The position numbers were made by a program, and so were the translations under genes. This document shows, one piece after another, positions 60,210-64,000 of a stretch of 64,000 nt of DNA. The number at the start of each line of letters is the position of its first letter. Position 1 is the first letter of the stretch. Where the stretch lies: the NCBI RefSeq assembly GCF_963583255.1, contig NC_084803.1:14351428-14415427 (forward strand). The letters run 5' to 3'. Source of the DNA: Pyrus communis. Lineage: Eukaryota > Streptophyta > Magnoliopsida > Rosales > Rosaceae. The notes beneath the pieces were generated by a model, which made no database searches, was not told where the DNA came from, and was given only the letters and a program-made list of their open reading frames with translations.

Positions 60210-60478
60210 GGGTTTGTTTGGATGTGCTTTTAAAATGACTTAAAGTGCTTTTAAATGAAATGTTTTTGGGTTCCAAAAACACTTAAGTGCTTTTTCCAAG
60301 TACTTAAAGTGTTTTTCAAGGATTTACTAACATTTTTTTTCTAAGGATTGCTTTCAAAAATATTTTTGGTCTTAGAACCAGAAAAAAATAGGTTGACTCT
60401 TCAATTGAATTGAATCAAATCAAATTCCATTTCACTAAAAGCGCTTTCAGTTATTTAAAAGTACATCCAAACGAGCTC
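60210..60478. mobile_element. PIF/Harbinger-like (Tourist) MITE
   Basis: 269 bp with TTA on both sides (60207-60209 and 60479-60481). Left end GGGTTTGTTTGGATGTGCTT and right end complement GAGCTCGTTTGGATGTACTT form about 25-bp terminal inverted repeats. Interior repeats AAGTGCTTTT words. No ORF. It sits about 550 bp upstream of the hydrolase gene start. Confidence 0.85.
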
Positions 60479-60481
60479 TTA

Positions 60482-60980
60482 GTAACACTTAAAAATAAAA
60501 TTGTGCGTTCACCAATAATTAAAGAACAAAGAGAAATGCAAATGATTGTTTTGAAGTGTCAATAACAATACTCTTCTCTTTGTGATTTTAATTTGCATGT
60601 TATGCTGAGAAAAATGACTTTACACGTCTAATGATCATAACGTTATGTTATTAAATTAAAATGTCACCTTAATCATGTACCCCGTACACTGAGTCCTCCT
60701 CCTAGCACGTGGAGCTGGAAAGCGAAACTTGTACCACAAGGCAGGCACGGCCTCCTGCAAATATATGGACGGTCGAAGTTTACGTATTGGTTGCTCTCGT
60801 GAAATTGCCTTATAGTGCATTTTATTTCCTCTTAAAATATTACTTGAAAATATGGACCGTTGAAGCTCCTTTCTTTCGCTCCCGCCTCTTCTTCTTTTCT
60901 GACCAATCAGGTCGGATCCCTCCAACCTACTTTCCATCCACCGTCTTCTTCTCGGCCGTCTATGTCACTCTCCATCACAA

Positions 60981-61015
<35 letters not shown>

Positions 61016-61030
61016 GAAAACCCAAAAACG
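60482..61030 (+). promoter_or_regulatory. Upstream region and leader of the hydrolase gene
   Basis: Includes CT-rich leader sequence with a CT microsatellite (60979-61007) just before the chosen start. An open frame in phase with the gene begins at 60860, but the CT tract inside it argues that this is leader rather than protein. No certain TATA box. Confidence 0.45.
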
Positions 61031-64000
61031 ATGAGCAATCTGAGCTCGAATCTCACCCAGCAGTCTGCCTTCATTCCCTGTTTCTCGCCCAGGCACGCTT
61101 TTCAGATCCACGAGTTCCGCGTCTTCCGCCTCCACAGACTCAAACCCGTCCCGCGAAGCCAACTCGGAATCGGAATCCCATTCCACGAATTCATTTCCCG
61201 ATTCCCGTCCCCCAATTCCCTCGAATTCATCGCTCCGGTTCTCGGATTCGTCTCCGGCGCCACTCACTTCCTCTCCAACAATCGGAACTCGAACTCGAAC
61301 CCGAACTCGGTCGAGCGGAAATTCGCCTCGGATATCGGGGAGTGGGTTATGTTCACCAGTCCGACGCCGTTTAACCGGTTCGTGCTGCTACGGTGTCCGA
61401 CGGTGTCGTTTCAATGCAGCGAATTGCTAGAAGACTTGAACGAGAAGCTGGTGAAGGAGGACAGGCACTTCGTGCGCCTGAGTAGCGGCAGAATCCGATT
61501 TGATTTGGGAAGCGAAACGGGGAGTTTAGTGGAAAAGAAATTCAAGTATCAAAGACTGTGTATAAGTACGGACGACGGAGGAGTAGTATCTTTGGATTGG
61601 CCAGCCAATTTGGATTTGAGAGAAGAGTATGGCTTGGATACCACCTTGGTTCTCGTGCCAGGCACGGCAATGGGAAGCTTGGATTGGAGTGTCAGGTCGT
61701 TCGTGTGTGAAGCTCTCCGGCAAGGCTGCTTTCCGATTGTTATGAACCCGAGGGGCTGTGCTGGTTCGCCTCTCACCACGCCGCGGTATGTTCATTCACT
61801 CAATCATTTCAGTGAGACTAGGATTATGTGTTTGTGAATTGTAGTTCAAAACTTGAAATAATGGGTTATGTTTGGACATTTGAAATCTTGGATTGAGTAA
61901 TGCCTTTATTATATATAGCTAAGAAGTGGGTCTGCATTTGTTTTGGATTTTATGTTTTGGAAGGCTAGGATCATGTGTTTGTGAATTAAAGTTCAAAACT
62001 TGGAGCAGTCATGGGCAGAGCCACATTGGATAGAATGCGTGTGCTCCCCCATATGCACTCAAGTTCGATTCTCCTCATAGTTTAGCTTAGTTTAAAGTAG
62101 AATATCACTTGTATCAAAAAGTTTAAAACTTGAAAATTTATGGTTGGAAATTTGGTATCTTGGATTGAATATTGCCTTTGTTATATATAGTTAACGAAGT
62201 GGCCTGGGTTTCTTGTGGATTTTTTTTTTTCTGTTTTTGGATTTTGGGAGAATCACAAAGTGGTGATCGTAGGGCTACTTAAGCTACTTCATGTTATGTA
62301 GGTTATTTTCAGCTGCTGACAGCGATGATATCTCCACTGCTATACAGTTCATCACTAAGGCGAGGCCGTGGACCACATTGATGGGTGTTGGCTGGGGTTA
62401 TGGTGCTAACATGTTGACGAAGTACCTGGCAGAAGCTGGGGAGAGCACACCGCTTACAGCTGCCACCTGCATTGACAATCCTTTTGACTTAGAGGAGGCC
62501 ACTAGGTCCTCCCCTCATCAGACGGCTATTGATCAGAGTCTCACTGATGGTTTCCTAGATATTCTAAGATCTAACAAGGTGGTTAATCAGCTTGAAACTT
62601 CTACGATAGTGCAAATTCATTACCTCTCAGGCTTTCCATCTATTACGAAACAAATTTCTACTTATTTCTTAATGTGGTTGCTATCTAATTATGTTCGACC
62701 CTTTACTTTGCGAAAACTATCCCTCACCGCTAGTAAATTATGCTATATGCATGCCTGGTTTTGTAGGAACTGTTTCAAGGAAAACCAAAAGGGTTTGATG
62801 TGGAACAAGCGCTTTCAGCAAAATCTGTTCGTGATTTCAACAAAGCAATCTCCATGGTATCTTATGGTTATGAGGCCATTGAGGATTTTTATTCCATATC
62901 AAGTACAAGAGGTGTGATAGGGAATGTGAAGATCCCCGTCCTATTTATACAGGTGCATACGTAGTTGTCAACTCAATGCTATGTTCTTCAACATTGACAA
63001 GAATACTTGTTTATTATACACTGATAGTAAAATCTGTCAATTTATCAGAAAGATGATGGATCAGTGCCCCTCTTCTCAGTTCCACGCAGTTTGATAGCAG
63101 AAAATCCATTCACAAACCTACTGTTGTGGTCTTATTTGCCCTCTACTGTTACTGATGGTGGTGGATCTGCTCTGTCGTGGTGCCAGCACATAACAATTGA
63201 GGTAATCGTTGGTTTTGTTTCTCTTTGAGGTTAATGAAATTTTGTTTATCACTGTATCATTAAACCACCTCATGCTGAAGATTTGATGGAATCTAAGTTT
63301 GCATTCTGATATTCTGATAAGAATGCATGTGGTATGTGCAGTGGCTCACAGCAGTAGAGCTTGGACTTTTGAAGGGCCGTCACCCTCTTCTTAAAGATGT
63401 AGACCTACCCATAGACCCTTCAGAAGGTTAGCTCTTGTGGAAGGCAGACTGTTCAACAATAGTGGTTCCAAGCTGTTGGATCTTTCCCATTCAGATTCTT
63501 TAAATGGATATTCTGCAGGTCCCGCAGACAATATGCCAGAAGAAAATGATACTGCTGCCAGCTTCAGGATACACTCCAGAAAGGAGTCCGAGAGAAAGTC
63601 AGAGGTCCAAAACACAGGGTTGCAGGATGTGGATAATGGAAAGGACTCCGAGAGAAAGTCATGGAAACCTCAAGTTCAGAAGGTGTACAGAAAGAAAATT
63701 GTTCGTCGGATCTGTTGAAAAAGGATGGTGATCTGGTGGATAGCTCAATTAACGAACTACCGGATGCAAACAAGCCTCCAGGGGGACTAGAATCAGAGGA
63801 TCCTCCCGCAGAGGGATCAGAAAAGATTTCAAATCTAGACCAGTCACAATCATTGAGCAGTCAGGAAAGTGATATTTCTGGTTCTGTCGGAAAGGACTCT
63901 AGCAAATCAGGAAATGATTCTTCCAAAGAAAAGGCTTCCGAAGATCTTTCCAACAGTGAAAAGAGTTCAAACCTAGATCAGTCTCAATCACTGAGCAGTC
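61031..64000 (+). CDS. EMB8-like alpha/beta-hydrolase, large form; 5' part, cut by window end
   Basis: Exons 61031-61785, 62302-62578, 62767-62952, 63049-63201 and 63342 to beyond the window; the first four joins are in phase. The N-terminus (FSPRHAFQIHEFRVFRL, basic, Ser-rich) looks like a plastid transit peptide. The fold begins near residue 210: LVLVPGTAMGSLDWSVRSFV, PIVMNPRGCAGSPLTTPR, then exon 2 (ISTAIQFITKARPW, GVGWGYGANMLTKYLAEAGE). The nucleophile elbow reads GWGYG where EMB8 has GWSLG, so the usual Ser is absent. I recall this layout from large plant proteins (Arabidopsis At2g03140 type) with a CAAX-protease-like domain further on. Exon 5 needs two one-base shifts: near 63427 (EGG then TAG) and between 63640 and 63661. 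After the second the frame is open and Ser/Glu-rich to the end. This may be a true pseudogene-like allele or sequencing error. Confidence 0.85.
62008..62124 (+). mobile_element. tRNA-related SINE, copy 2
   Basis: In intron 1 of the hydrolase gene. Shares with 20905-21029 the ordered words CACATTGG.TAGA, GTGCTCC, GCAC.CAAGTTC and TTTAAAGTAGAATATC. Sense orientation relative to the gene. About 115 bp, no coding. Confidence 0.6.

Noticed and set aside
60709..61374. 221-codon frame overlapping hydrolase exon 1
   Set aside because: Different frame from the conserved protein; passes through the CT microsatellite and has no domain.

Overview
This is a window of plant nuclear DNA. The genes have introns with GT/AG borders, and the proteins are typical of flowering plants: a chloroplast peroxiredoxin Q, a respiratory burst oxidase and two SAUR proteins. 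The spaces between them are AT-rich and full of plant transposons: Copia, LINE, Cassandra TRIM, hAT, PIF/Harbinger, Mutator-like MITEs and tRNA-derived SINEs. The repeat families (a Cassandra with 5S-rRNA-like LTRs, and MITE ends such as GTTTGTTTGGATGT) remind me of woody Rosaceae such as apple or pear. That is recognition from memory, not proof; a database search would settle it.

Layout: 1-3137 is the 3' part of a decayed Copia element ending in an LTR. 3456-12000 is the gene-rich part: PRXQ (minus), a small single-pass membrane protein (plus, divergent from PRXQ) and a complete 14-exon RBOHE-type NADPH oxidase (minus, convergent with the small gene). 12-20.3 kb is gene-poor DNA with small duplications and one MITE. 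21229-22127 is a two-exon SAUR whose 5' UTR intron carries a SINE. 24511-26188 is a short non-autonomous LTR element that carries a piece resembling an Agenet/DUF724 host gene and an array of hairpins with one conserved loop and differing stems; I find this the most unusual structure in the window. 27.3-46.5 kb is a transposon graveyard: a PIF/Harbinger-like element, a higher-order minisatellite, a LINE with an 18-bp target duplication, a hAT transposase relic, a long inverted-repeat element, a second decayed Copia with an unrelated ORF inside it, and a hAT MITE. 50132-50494 is an intronless SAUR of the SAUR76-79 type (minus). 51-60.5 kb holds a TTA-flanked MITE, a complete Cassandra TRIM, a hAT element whose left end and flank have been tandemly triplicated, and two more MITEs. 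61031 to the end is the 5' part of a large gene for an EMB8-like alpha/beta-hydrolase, with two apparent frame shifts near 63.43 and 63.65 kb.

How the genes relate: they are independent plant genes, not a pathway. PRXQ removes peroxides in the chloroplast and RBOHE makes superoxide at the plasma membrane. Both concern reactive oxygen, but I see no sign that this linkage is more than chance. Exon borders were worked out by hand from reading frame, GT/AG signals and family knowledge; no alignment was run.
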